IMG/VR virus record: IMGVR_UViG_3300009785_000142
Location: 1 to 20,029 of that record
Strand: one strand, 5' to 3'
From: a virus
Length of the DNA stretch: 20,029 nucleotides
The notes beneath the pieces were generated by a model. That model was not told the origin of the DNA. It did not search any database and saw nothing but the letters and a program-made list of their open reading frames with translations. This document shows positions 5,335-12,439 of the stretch, piece by piece. Numbering within the stretch: the first letter of the stretch is position 1; the number at the start of each line of letters is the position of its first letter. Both the position numbers and the translations under genes were made by a program.

Positions 5335-6942
5335 TTAATTTCCTCCTTGGTAAGTTTCAGGAGCTGATAACTTATCGTTAGTTTTTTCTATTGACTCAAC
5401 TTCAGCGTCTTCAACTCTACCGCCACCACCTGGTCCTATTTTTTTTGTTGCTCTTGCTTTATCTAACTCGCTATATGCCTTGTCTTCGGCTTTGTCTTTG
5501 TTAGGAGCGTCAACGACCATATGAAAGCTATCGTAGCTACCTATTCCTTTGTAACTTAATTTACCTTCTATTTCCCATCTTGCTTCTGTTAAATCTTTTG
5601 TTGCACCAAATTTTTCTTTCATAATTTTAGCAACTAATTTCTTAGCACCATCTTGTGTTTCTTCTTTAGGTACACAGTTTGGTACTTGTTTGCCACCTTT
5701 AGATTTCATACCGACCATTTTATGGCTATCCCAACAAGGGTCGCTATCTTCTTTAACTTCTTCATTAGTTCTTTTTAAAACATTTTGAACATCAGGGTCT
5801 AGTGATAAACCTTTTGCAAGTTTTTCAATAGCTTCAACTGCACCTGAATAGTTACCACCTTTGTAACGTGGGTCATTTGCAATACCATATGCTTGTTTAA
5901 TCTGTTGATCTGAAAATTTAGATACTGTTTCTGATACTATCTCTATCTCTTTAACACCATCTTTTTTCAATCTATCCATCATATCTTGTGCGTCTTTCTT
6001 ATCAGCATGTTTCATACGTAAATTCTTTTTATTTAAAGGGTCTACATATTTTACTGTATAAGATTCTTCTTTCATTGGATTCATTGTAGTTACTTTCCAT
6101 TTCATATTTCTTACTGAAAGTTTAGACATTGCACCAGATGAAACAAAAGGTATACCTGCACCTTTTAAAGTTTCTAAACCTTTATCATTTAATTTATCTA
6201 AAATATTCATCAACTGTCTTGCCTGAGCAGCGTTAATTGTTTTGCCTTTTAAAGGACCAAATTCAGTTTTTAATTTTTGTAACATAGCAGGAGAAAAAGA
6301 CTCATCTAAATCTTTTTTGTCTTCACCTAGTATATCTTCAACTGTTTTTGTTGAAACTTTTAATGCTTTGGCAATTTCGGTTGCACTTGCACCATCTTGA
6401 TCCATTGCATATATCTGGCTCATCTTGCCTTCGTGGAAATTTTCTTCTTTAACAACCTTAGCACCTTTACCATACATATCAACATATCTTTGTGCTTCAT
6501 GTGAAGTATTATATCTTCCTAGTTCCATTGTTGAACCATCTTTTTTGGTAATTTGCACTGTAAATTTTTCGTCTAGTATTGCTTGTAGTTCTACTTCTTC
6601 ATAAGACGCCTGTAATTTTTTAGGTTTAGGTTTAGTCTTTGGTTTCTCATCGTCTTTATCGTAAGCGTCTTCTTCTTTAAATACTATATCTTTAAGTACA
6701 TTAATTTCTGCACCTGCGATTGCAACTTTAGTAGGCATGTCCATTTTAGCTATTGTAGCTTTAAGACCCGGTGTTACATCTTTCATAGATTTATTTGCCC
6801 ATACTTTTTTAAGGTTGGCCAATTGATTATCTTTAAGAGTACCCATTAGAACGTTCTCTAATAAATTCTTATCTTGTCGTTCTTGGCTAAATGCATTTAC
6901 TTCCTGCATTGCCTCTCCCATTGTTTTTCTATAGCTGCTCAT
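5335..6942 (-). CDS. Large modular late protein, HTH-like and Cys-containing modules
   Basis: A 535-residue protein. I choose the ATG at 6942 (MSSYRKTMGEAMQEV) over the in-frame ATG 33 bases upstream because AAAGGA lies about 6 bases before it. Several modules are visible: an Ala/Lys helical region (about 25-90); an acidic and Lys/Pro linker (91-110); VQITKKDGSTMELGRYNTSHEAQ (about 129-151); an HTH-like segment MSQIYAMDQDGASATEIAKA (174-193) continuing to KVSTKTVEDILGE; ESYTVKYVDPLNKKNLRMKH (293-312); a DPCW...KMVGMKSKGGKQVPNCVP motif with C403 and C423; and a C-terminal GIGSYDSFHMVVDAPNKDKA region with GPGGGG. I recall each module in marine T4-like phage proteins, in different combinations. 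MGE before A11 and LTE before A454 resemble gp21 cleavage sites. A head-associated function is inferred; no enzymatic activity is seen. Confidence 0.72.
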   Translation of the reverse strand: MSSYRKTMGEAMQEVNAFSQERQDKNLLENVLMGTLKDNQLANLKKVWANKSMKDVTPGLKATIAKMDMPTKVAIAGAEINVLKDIVFKEEDAYDKDDEKPKTKPKPKKLQASYEEVELQAILDEKFTVQITKKDGSTMELGRYNTSHEAQRYVDMYGKGAKVVKEENFHEGKMSQIYAMDQDGASATEIAKALKVSTKTVEDILGEDKKDLDESFSPAMLQKLKTEFGPLKGKTINAAQARQLMNILDKLNDKGLETLKGAGIPFVSSGAMSKLSVRNMKWKVTTMNPMKEESYTVKYVDPLNKKNLRMKHADKKDAQDMMDRLKKDGVKEIEIVSETVSKFSDQQIKQAYGIANDPRYKGGNYSGAVEAIEKLAKGLSLDPDVQNVLKRTNEEVKEDSDPCWDSHKMVGMKSKGGKQVPNCVPKEETQDGAKKLVAKIMKEKFGATKDLTEARWEIEGKLSYKGIGSYDSFHMVVDAPNKDKAEDKAYSELDKARATKKIGPGGGGRVEDAEVESIEKTNDKLSAPETYQGGN

Positions 6943-6964
6943 TTTATTCCTTTGTTTGGGTGGT

Positions 6965-9271
6965 CTATAAGTCATTAATCATTTTTGTCACAGCCTGATC
7001 AAGCTTTACTTTCCATTCCTCTTTAAATCTTTGTTTATATTTATCTATTGTTTCACCTGAAGAAGCCCATTCTTTTACATTTATTTCAGATATTTTTGTA
7101 TCTAAATCTGGTTGTGTAGGGTAACCTCTTTGCTTGGCGTCAATAGGTTTAGCGTCTGGTTTCTCACCAGGTGTCATTTCTTTAGTATGATTGGCATAGT
7201 CGGCGCCTATTTCATACGATTCTTTCTCAAATTTCATACGGATCTCTTTCTTTAAATCACCAAATATCTTTTTGTATTTCTGTTCCTTAAAGGTATCCTC
7301 TGAAACGGCTTTAAAACCATAGTCTACGTTTAAGTTATGTTCTCTCACTGCAACCTCTTTGTCACTTGCGATAGGAATACAATCCCATATCCAGCATTTG
7401 TGTAAATTGTTTTGATTGTCTTCTAGGACAATATAATTTGTACCTTTTCTTTTAACTGTACCTTGCATATCTTCTTTGACATAGGTAACTTGTTCTCCAA
7501 TGTTGAAGATCATGTCTCTTAAATAAAGGTCTCTTATTTGTTGTTGTTCAAATTCAACCAAACTCATTGTTGGTTTACTGTTTTGAATTTCTTCTTTGAT
7601 GTTCATTCCTTTTCTAACATCTTTCATTAATGCGTCTGCGTTTACACCTCTTGGTAAACCTTTTGCAAAATCTTTTAAGTCTCCTTTGGCAGCTGCAGCT
7701 CTCATTTTACTTGCACTCATACCAGAAGCACCATCGGCATCCGGATCTCTTTCACCGGCAGATATAACTTCTATCTTTTTAAAATCATAGTAACCATGTC
7801 TACTTTGTACATCGTTATATTTTGTAAGTATACCTTTAAACTCACTTACTCTATCACTACCTACAACCATTTTAAGAACATTGTAACCTTTCTTAAATAA
7901 CGTAGTAGCAATATCTAATATCATATTTGATTTATTAATCTCTATGTTTTTTGCGTGTGTAGGAAACATCTTTTTCATGTAAGATAATTTATCACTAGGA
8001 GATAATGGATTCTTTTTAGTATCTTCACTTCTACTTAAAAATACTTTATAATCTCTGGCTGCCTGAGCAACTTTCTTAATAAGTTTTTCGTGACCTATTG
8101 TAGGTGGATTAAATCTACCAAATGTAAATGCAACCTCTTTAGTAACAACTACTGCTTCAGTAACTTGTTCAGGTAACCCGGCGTCTGTCACTGCCTTACC
8201 AAATTCATTGTAATCTATACCAGCATGTTGAGCTGCCTTATTCTTGGCGTCTTTCATACCTTGCTTTAGATATTTCATGTACAGTTCAATACCGGCTTTC
8301 ATTCTAGGTGCCTTAATTGTTCTTCTAATTATATCAGACCATGCTGAGGCAATTGATTCTGCACTCATACCATCAACGTCTTCTATTCTTAAAGATTTAA
8401 TTTCATCGTCTGTAACTTTACCATCATCTAAAATCATTTTACATTTTTTGTAGAACTTTAAGTAATGGTATTTTTCTAACATCTTATAGATAACATTTTT
8501 AGGTAATCTATTCTTAACACCGAATTTTCTAATTTCATCTGGTGACATGTCAGTATTAAATGCTGATCTTCTTTCGGCGTCTACAACATCTCCGATTTTA
8601 ATTATGTCACTAATACTATCTTCTATTTCATCTAACTTTTCATTAATCTTTTCTTGTAGATTTAAAATGTCGTTAGGTTTTAATTCTGTTAATTCATTAT
8701 AATCTATAATGTCTCTTTTTAATTCACCTTTAACTACGTCTAACTCTTGTACTTTTCTTTCAAACTCTTGTACATATAGATTAGTATCAAATACAAAGTC
8801 GTCAGGTTTCTTAACAAATTTATTATTTGTTATATCAAATACTGCGTCTGCTTTTTTGTTTTGATCATCGTAAGTTTCTTCATCTGTAATAAAGTAATAG
8901 TTAATAGGGTGTTGTGTACCTGGTATTAATTTACCTTGAATATTTTTTGGGTTCTTTGCTGACAAATACTTTTGAGAAAGGTCAACTCTTTCTTGTTCTT
9001 GTTTTTCTTTTGGTATATCAAACAGTATATTAATGTCCAAGTCTGCGTCATTTCTATATCTATGTGTTAGTATTGAACCGATTAAAGCAACCTTTAAAAC
9101 AGGATATTCTTTTTTAAACTGAAAGATTTGATCGTCAATCTGTTTTAGAACACTCTTTTTTATTGTAGGTTTTTTAGTATCTGCATTATCAAACACAGCT
9201 GGTGCATATGTTCTTCTAGGTATATCTATAATACTTTCTTTGATTATGTAGTCTTTAAAATTTGTTATCAT
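6965..9271 (-). CDS. Fusion of a Pol-beta-type nucleotidyltransferase and an NMNAT-like adenylyltransferase domain
   Basis: A 768-residue protein. The ATG at 9271 is chosen because it overlaps the upstream stop as ATGA and gives MITNFKDYIIKES, a targeting-like start with a gp21-type site (IKE before S13). The in-frame ATG 51 bases upstream would overlap the kinase gene by 55 bases. Residues 60-84 hold a Pol-beta-superfamily motif: GS (65-66), then DADLD (75-79), with Asp77 and Asp79 as metal ligands. Residues 381-540 hold a nucleotidylyltransferase (HIGH) fold: TFGRFNPPTIGHE (383-395), VVGSDRV (469-475) and GMSASKMR (517-524), the ISxSxxR-type signature of NMNAT/PPAT-like enzymes. The C-terminal 200 residues carry a small beta domain (VTYVKEDMQGTVKRKGTNY) and charged tails. 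Substrates are unknown. Both catalytic motifs look intact. Confidence 0.78.
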   Translation of the reverse strand: MITNFKDYIIKESIIDIPRRTYAPAVFDNADTKKPTIKKSVLKQIDDQIFQFKKEYPVLKVALIGSILTHRYRNDADLDINILFDIPKEKQEQERVDLSQKYLSAKNPKNIQGKLIPGTQHPINYYFITDEETYDDQNKKADAVFDITNNKFVKKPDDFVFDTNLYVQEFERKVQELDVVKGELKRDIIDYNELTELKPNDILNLQEKINEKLDEIEDSISDIIKIGDVVDAERRSAFNTDMSPDEIRKFGVKNRLPKNVIYKMLEKYHYLKFYKKCKMILDDGKVTDDEIKSLRIEDVDGMSAESIASAWSDIIRRTIKAPRMKAGIELYMKYLKQGMKDAKNKAAQHAGIDYNEFGKAVTDAGLPEQVTEAVVVTKEVAFTFGRFNPPTIGHEKLIKKVAQAARDYKVFLSRSEDTKKNPLSPSDKLSYMKKMFPTHAKNIEINKSNMILDIATTLFKKGYNVLKMVVGSDRVSEFKGILTKYNDVQSRHGYYDFKKIEVISAGERDPDADGASGMSASKMRAAAAKGDLKDFAKGLPRGVNADALMKDVRKGMNIKEEIQNSKPTMSLVEFEQQQIRDLYLRDMIFNIGEQVTYVKEDMQGTVKRKGTNYIVLEDNQNNLHKCWIWDCIPIASDKEVAVREHNLNVDYGFKAVSEDTFKEQKYKKIFGDLKKEIRMKFEKESYEIGADYANHTKEMTPGEKPDAKPIDAKQRGYPTQPDLDTKISEINVKEWASSGETIDKYKQRFKEEWKVKLDQAVTKMINDL

Positions 9272-9975
9272 TTTCTCATCTTTGCCAGTGAATTTTTTGC
9301 CTCTAGTTCTTTTGCTATCCATTGTTTAGCAAGATAGTTATCTGGATTTCTACTTATTTGTCTTCTAATATATTTACTTGCTGTAGCTACCGTATTAGTG
9401 ACAAGTTCTTTTTCTGATCTGTTATTGTCAACAACTAACATGTTCATTGGTTTAAATGTAGTTTGAAAACTACCAATGTTTTGTTGTACTTTGTTCCAAC
9501 TATTCTGTACAATGTATTCAGGTACAGACCTAGGTCTATTTAAGTTTCTTTGTTGTGCAACTTCTAAACTTGTGTTTACAAAGATCATATACGTATCATA
9601 GCCAATCGCCTTTAACATAGAGTGTTGTCTTGTAATAACTGTCTTATCTCTACCTGTTGCGTCTATGATTAATCCTAATCTGCCTTGTACATATTGTTCC
9701 AATTGAGAACCTGCTGTAAGTTTTGATCTTCTTCTCACAATGTCTCTAAAGTATTCTTCATGGTCTGGCATTTTTAATGATAAATTTGCCTTTAACAAAC
9801 TTCTTTCAAAGATTGTATCCGAATTAACTACTTTCAATCCTGTACCAGCAAATGCTGATTGTGTAATAAAAGTCTTGCCCGAACCTGGACCACCTGCTAA
9901 AAAGAAAGCTTTGAATATACCTGGATCGTACACTCCCTCTTGTAACATTGTGTTGACTTCTTTAATTGTTTTCAT
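9268..9975 (-). CDS. P-loop kinase (zeta-toxin/polynucleotide-kinase-like) with targeting-like N-terminus
   Basis: A 235-residue protein. The Walker A motif GGPGSGKT (28-35) follows FFLA. An acidic strand LIIDATGRD (about 102-110) provides the second-strand Asp105, and an Arg-rich lid region is NLNRPRSVPEY (about 144-154). The fold matches the small P-loop kinases that include zeta toxins, chloramphenicol phosphotransferase and the kinase domain of T4 polynucleotide kinase. I recall close marine T4-like phage relatives with the same EGVYDPGIFKAFFLAGGPGSGK start. The N-terminus MKTIKEVNTMLQEG resembles a capsid-targeting sequence and ends in a gp21-type site (LQE before G14), so cleavage would leave the kinase domain intact. 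The gene overlaps the upstream stop by one base (TAATG) and the downstream start by four. Substrate is unknown. Confidence 0.78.
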   Translation of the reverse strand: MKTIKEVNTMLQEGVYDPGIFKAFFLAGGPGSGKTFITQSAFAGTGLKVVNSDTIFERSLLKANLSLKMPDHEEYFRDIVRRRSKLTAGSQLEQYVQGRLGLIIDATGRDKTVITRQHSMLKAIGYDTYMIFVNTSLEVAQQRNLNRPRSVPEYIVQNSWNKVQQNIGSFQTTFKPMNMLVVDNNRSEKELVTNTVATASKYIRRQISRNPDNYLAKQWIAKELEAKNSLAKMRK

Positions 9976-10757
9976 TATTCGTCTTTAAAGTCCTTGAAGT
10001 AATCTTTGTTAGTAGCGTTACCTGGTTTATATACACTCTCTGTATTAACAATACCAGACTGTTCATCAATTATTTGTTGTGTGTCTGTTGCATAAGCTTT
10101 GATTGCTTGTATAATTGCATAAGTACCGTCAACTCTTCCCATAGATAGAACATCTAAAAAACCAATGTCCATAATATCATGTGTATTAAACTCAATGATT
10201 TCTTTCGGCGTATGACCTGAGAAAATATTTTTAAGTATGTAAACAACTCCTCTTGCTTCATGTGAGTCTGCGTCCATTTCTAGTATCATATTATCACCTT
10301 TTAATGATGGTAATACCCATACCTGACTTACACAACCATAAACTCTATAACCTTGTATTCTCTGTGTCTTCTCATCTAATTTAACAACACCTTTACTTTG
10401 TTGTATTAGATACATAAACTTTTCTTTTGGTTCTAACTGAGCAAAGTTATGTTTCCATGCTTCGCACTTTTCAGTCATTGTTAAATTTCCTTTTAAGGGG
10501 TCATAGTTTTCATTCACTCTTATAATCTCCGGTTCTACATAAGGAACTTCTTCCGTTGGTTGTTCCTTTGATGGTTCTGGCGTAGGAAACTTCATCGTTT
10601 CTGGTTCATCAATTGGTGGTAAACCAGCCGCTTGTCGTTCCATTGCCTGTATTTGATTTTCTTCTTCTTGTGCTTGTGCTATCTCTTTGTCAAATCCTTC
10701 TTTCGCTGACTTGGCGATAGCCTTGGAAAGTTTTTTCATTCCACCTTTTATATACAT
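9975..10757 (-). CDS. SufE-like protein with long charged N-terminal extension
   Basis: A 260-residue protein. Residues about 97-224 match the SufE/CsdE fold: EKFMYLIQQSKGVVKLDE (112-129), YRVYGCVSQVWVLP (137-150) with the persulfide-carrying Cys142 in the conserved GCxSQVW context, then DADSHEARGVVYILKNIFSG (162-181), TPKEIIEF and DVLSMGRVDGTYAIIQAIKA (202-221). SufE accepts sulfur from the SufS cysteine desulfurase and passes it to the SufBCD scaffold during Fe-S cluster assembly. The first 95 residues (KKLSKAIAKSAKEGFDKE and a Glu/Pro-rich segment) and the last 35 are extra to the family. The gene lies inside the late head-associated block. It could supply sulfur chemistry to the host or be a repurposed structural protein. 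GGAG lies 5 bases before the ATG. Confidence 0.78.
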   Translation of the reverse strand: MYIKGGMKKLSKAIAKSAKEGFDKEIAQAQEEENQIQAMERQAAGLPPIDEPETMKFPTPEPSKEQPTEEVPYVEPEIIRVNENYDPLKGNLTMTEKCEAWKHNFAQLEPKEKFMYLIQQSKGVVKLDEKTQRIQGYRVYGCVSQVWVLPSLKGDNMILEMDADSHEARGVVYILKNIFSGHTPKEIIEFNTHDIMDIGFLDVLSMGRVDGTYAIIQAIKAYATDTQQIIDEQSGIVNTESVYKPGNATNKDYFKDFKDE

Positions 10758-10770
10758 AGTATCTCCATTT

Positions 10771-11127
10771 TTAATTATCTACCTTTGCACCAGCTCTCCA
10801 TTGATAACATGACCAATATCTTGCCTTCCATTTAGGACCTGGATTTTCACAGTTGTGCCTTGCTCTGAAAGATTTACGTCTTGCTTCACTGTCTCTTTTG
10901 ATTTCCATATTAGGATCACCAAAAGTTACCTTGACAACATTACCTTTATCGTTCTTAACATACACTGCAAACTTACCTGGTCCACCAGGTGTTCTAGTAG
11001 GGTTGTTTAGTTTTACTTTCTTTCCTTGATGTTCAATTTCTTCAACTACAAGGTCGTCATATTTCATATCTTCGCATAAGCTATCAATATGATCTAATTT
11101 GTTTTCGTATTCTTTATAAGTTTTCAT
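10771..11127 (-). CDS. Conserved marine-phage protein with RRKSFRARHNC/YWSC motif
   Basis: A 118-residue basic protein. The N-terminus MKTYKEYENKLDH closely resembles the T4 internal-protein leader MKTYQEFIAE. The C-terminal 75 residues contain RTPGGPGKFAVYVKN (45-59), VKVTFGDPNMEIKRD (65-79), RRKSFRARHNCENPGPKWKA (83-102) and YWSCYQW (104-110). This is a strongly conserved domain that I recall in many marine T4-like phage proteins, often as one module of a larger polypeptide. H91, C93 and C107 could bind a metal, and the Arg/Lys density fits nucleic-acid or capsid-interior contact. The function is unknown to me. It lies between the ligase-like and SufE-like genes, with an AAGGAT about 12 bases before the ATG. 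Confidence 0.72.
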   Translation of the reverse strand: MKTYKEYENKLDHIDSLCEDMKYDDLVVEEIEHQGKKVKLNNPTRTPGGPGKFAVYVKNDKGNVVKVTFGDPNMEIKRDSEARRKSFRARHNCENPGPKWKARYWSCYQWRAGAKVDN

Positions 11128-11136
11128 TGTTTATAT

Positions 11137-12357
11137 TTATCCTTTGACCCAATCTTTACTAATCGTGAAGTTGGCTCTACTAAATTCTAGTCTATCCACA
11201 AGTTTAACTGCACCCGCTGATCTATCTACTGCAACATAACCCTCTGGATTAGTTACTCTGTAACCTGTTGATGTTCTTATGAAGTGACCTATGTTTTGTA
11301 CTTGTGATAGCTTACTTACTAAAAAGTTCTTTGCATTTTGTAAACTGATATGACTAGCGATTGCAAAATACAATGCTGATTCATTTCTATCAATATACTT
11401 TAAATTTGTATCTAATATATCTCTATATTTTTGTTTACCTTTATCTGATTTCTTGGCGTCTATCTCTGCCTGTAATATGTTCTTGTAGTAATCTCTAAAC
11501 ATACCTTGCATTGATTTTACTTTGGCCATATGGCCTTGTGTGTTTCTTATATAGTGATTGAAGAAAGATTTTAATCTATACCCTACAGATAAGGCGTCTT
11601 TGTTTCTTGACATTTCATTTAGTATTGTTGAAGCTTTACTTAAAGAACCCTCTGCCATTCTTATTAGACTATCAAATCTAGATAGTTCACTCTTTGTAAA
11701 TGTAGATGAACCAGATGTATCAGTGTAACCAGCACTTGCTAAAAATATAGAAGATGATCCTGATTTACCAGACACAGTACCAAAACCAGCATTTAATGAT
11801 TTCATAGTTTTGCCTGAATAGTAAGTATGAAATACTATTCCTATTCTTGCTCTTCTAATTTTTTTACCTATTGTTGAGTTGGCTGGTACAGCATATGTAA
11901 TAGTGTTTGGTGTAAATGTAATCATACTTTCACCGTCTATAACTTTTGTTACTGTATCATTTGTAAAAAGTAAATCGCCTTGGTAGATACCTCTTATTCT
12001 TAATCTTTTTAATTCTCTTAAACATACATTCAATTTCTCTGCAACCGGACCTGAATGGTTGGAAGATATATCACCTGAAGTATAATTGATTTTTGGTGTT
12101 GCGTTGAATACTGATTTAGTACCAACAAAGAATTTACCATTTTCTGGATTAATACCTGCTACAATAGCGGGAGCACCGTCCCACTTAACAGACATATTTA
12201 CTTTACCACCAGATGAACCTGCTAGCATGTTTCTAATTGACTTTAGAAACTTAACAGCATTATCTCCACCTACAGAACCCCTATTAATTATATCGTCTTC
12301 TAGGTGTTCTAAATGTGTGTTCTTTTCTTTTGTAATAAAACCTTTAAAATTAAACAT
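11137..12357 (-). CDS. Ligase-like nucleotidyltransferase (KWDG protein) of T4-like marine phages
   Basis: A 406-residue protein. HLEHLEDDIINRG (15-27) and NMSVKWDGAPAIVAGI (54-69) match a conserved marine T4-like phage family, which I recall being annotated as DUF6267 (not checked). Lys58-W-D-G61 has the form of motif I (KxDG) of ATP-dependent DNA/RNA ligases, whose lysine is adenylated. FFVGTKSVF (76-84), IYQGDLLF (124-131) and IGIVFHTYY (172-180) are placed like ligase motifs Ia, III and IIIa, although motif III has Asp in place of Glu. The C-terminal half is helical and unknown. The start MFNFKGFITKE resembles the targeting motif seen in neighbours. An exact late box lies 75 bases upstream. 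Ligase activity is not proven, and it could be a catalytically altered relative. Confidence 0.7.
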   Translation of the reverse strand: MFNFKGFITKEKNTHLEHLEDDIINRGSVGGDNAVKFLKSIRNMLAGSSGGKVNMSVKWDGAPAIVAGINPENGKFFVGTKSVFNATPKINYTSGDISSNHSGPVAEKLNVCLRELKRLRIRGIYQGDLLFTNDTVTKVIDGESMITFTPNTITYAVPANSTIGKKIRRARIGIVFHTYYSGKTMKSLNAGFGTVSGKSGSSSIFLASAGYTDTSGSSTFTKSELSRFDSLIRMAEGSLSKASTILNEMSRNKDALSVGYRLKSFFNHYIRNTQGHMAKVKSMQGMFRDYYKNILQAEIDAKKSDKGKQKYRDILDTNLKYIDRNESALYFAIASHISLQNAKNFLVSKLSQVQNIGHFIRTSTGYRVTNPEGYVAVDRSAGAVKLVDRLEFSRANFTISKDWVKG

Positions 12358-12408
12358 ATTTCCTTCATTTATTCCATAACTATAATCACTATCCCATTTA
12401 ATAACTCA

Positions 12409-12426
12409 AACAACATTTTTGTTGTT
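12409..12426. repeat. Stem-loop at predicted 5' end of a late transcript
   Basis: Seven-base arms (AACAACA and TGTTGTT) flank a 4-base loop. On the minus strand the stem begins about 6 bases after the TATAAATA box, so it would sit at the very 5' end of the late mRNA. Terminal hairpins of this sort can protect mRNA from decay. The stem is A/T-rich and no T run follows, so a terminator is less likely. Confidence 0.45.
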
Positions 12427-12431
12427 ACCTC

Positions 12432-12439
12432 TATTTATA
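12432..12439 (-). promoter_or_regulatory. T4-type late promoter box TATAAATA (head-associated block)
   Basis: An exact TATAAATA lies in the 82-base gap (12358-12439) immediately after the stop codon of the 473-residue gene and upstream of the ligase-like gene. It would drive the targeting-motif genes downstream. A second, weaker sigma70-like -10 (TATAGT) lies nearer to the gene, but its -35 spacing is poor. The ligase-like gene has AAGGA about 4 bases before its ATG. Confidence 0.6.

Noticed and set aside
6943-6975. Upstream ATG for the 535-residue modular protein
   Set aside because: No ribosome site precedes it, while AAAGGA lies 6 bases before the ATG at 6942.
9272-9322. Upstream ATG for the nucleotidyltransferase fusion
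   Set aside because: It would overlap the kinase gene by 55 bases; the ATG at 9271 overlaps the stop as ATGA and begins with the recurrent targeting-like motif.
12358-12408. TTGAGT/TATAGT sigma70-like promoter before the ligase-like gene
   Set aside because: The spacer is 19 bases and the -35 is weak; the nearby TATAAATA late box explains expression better.
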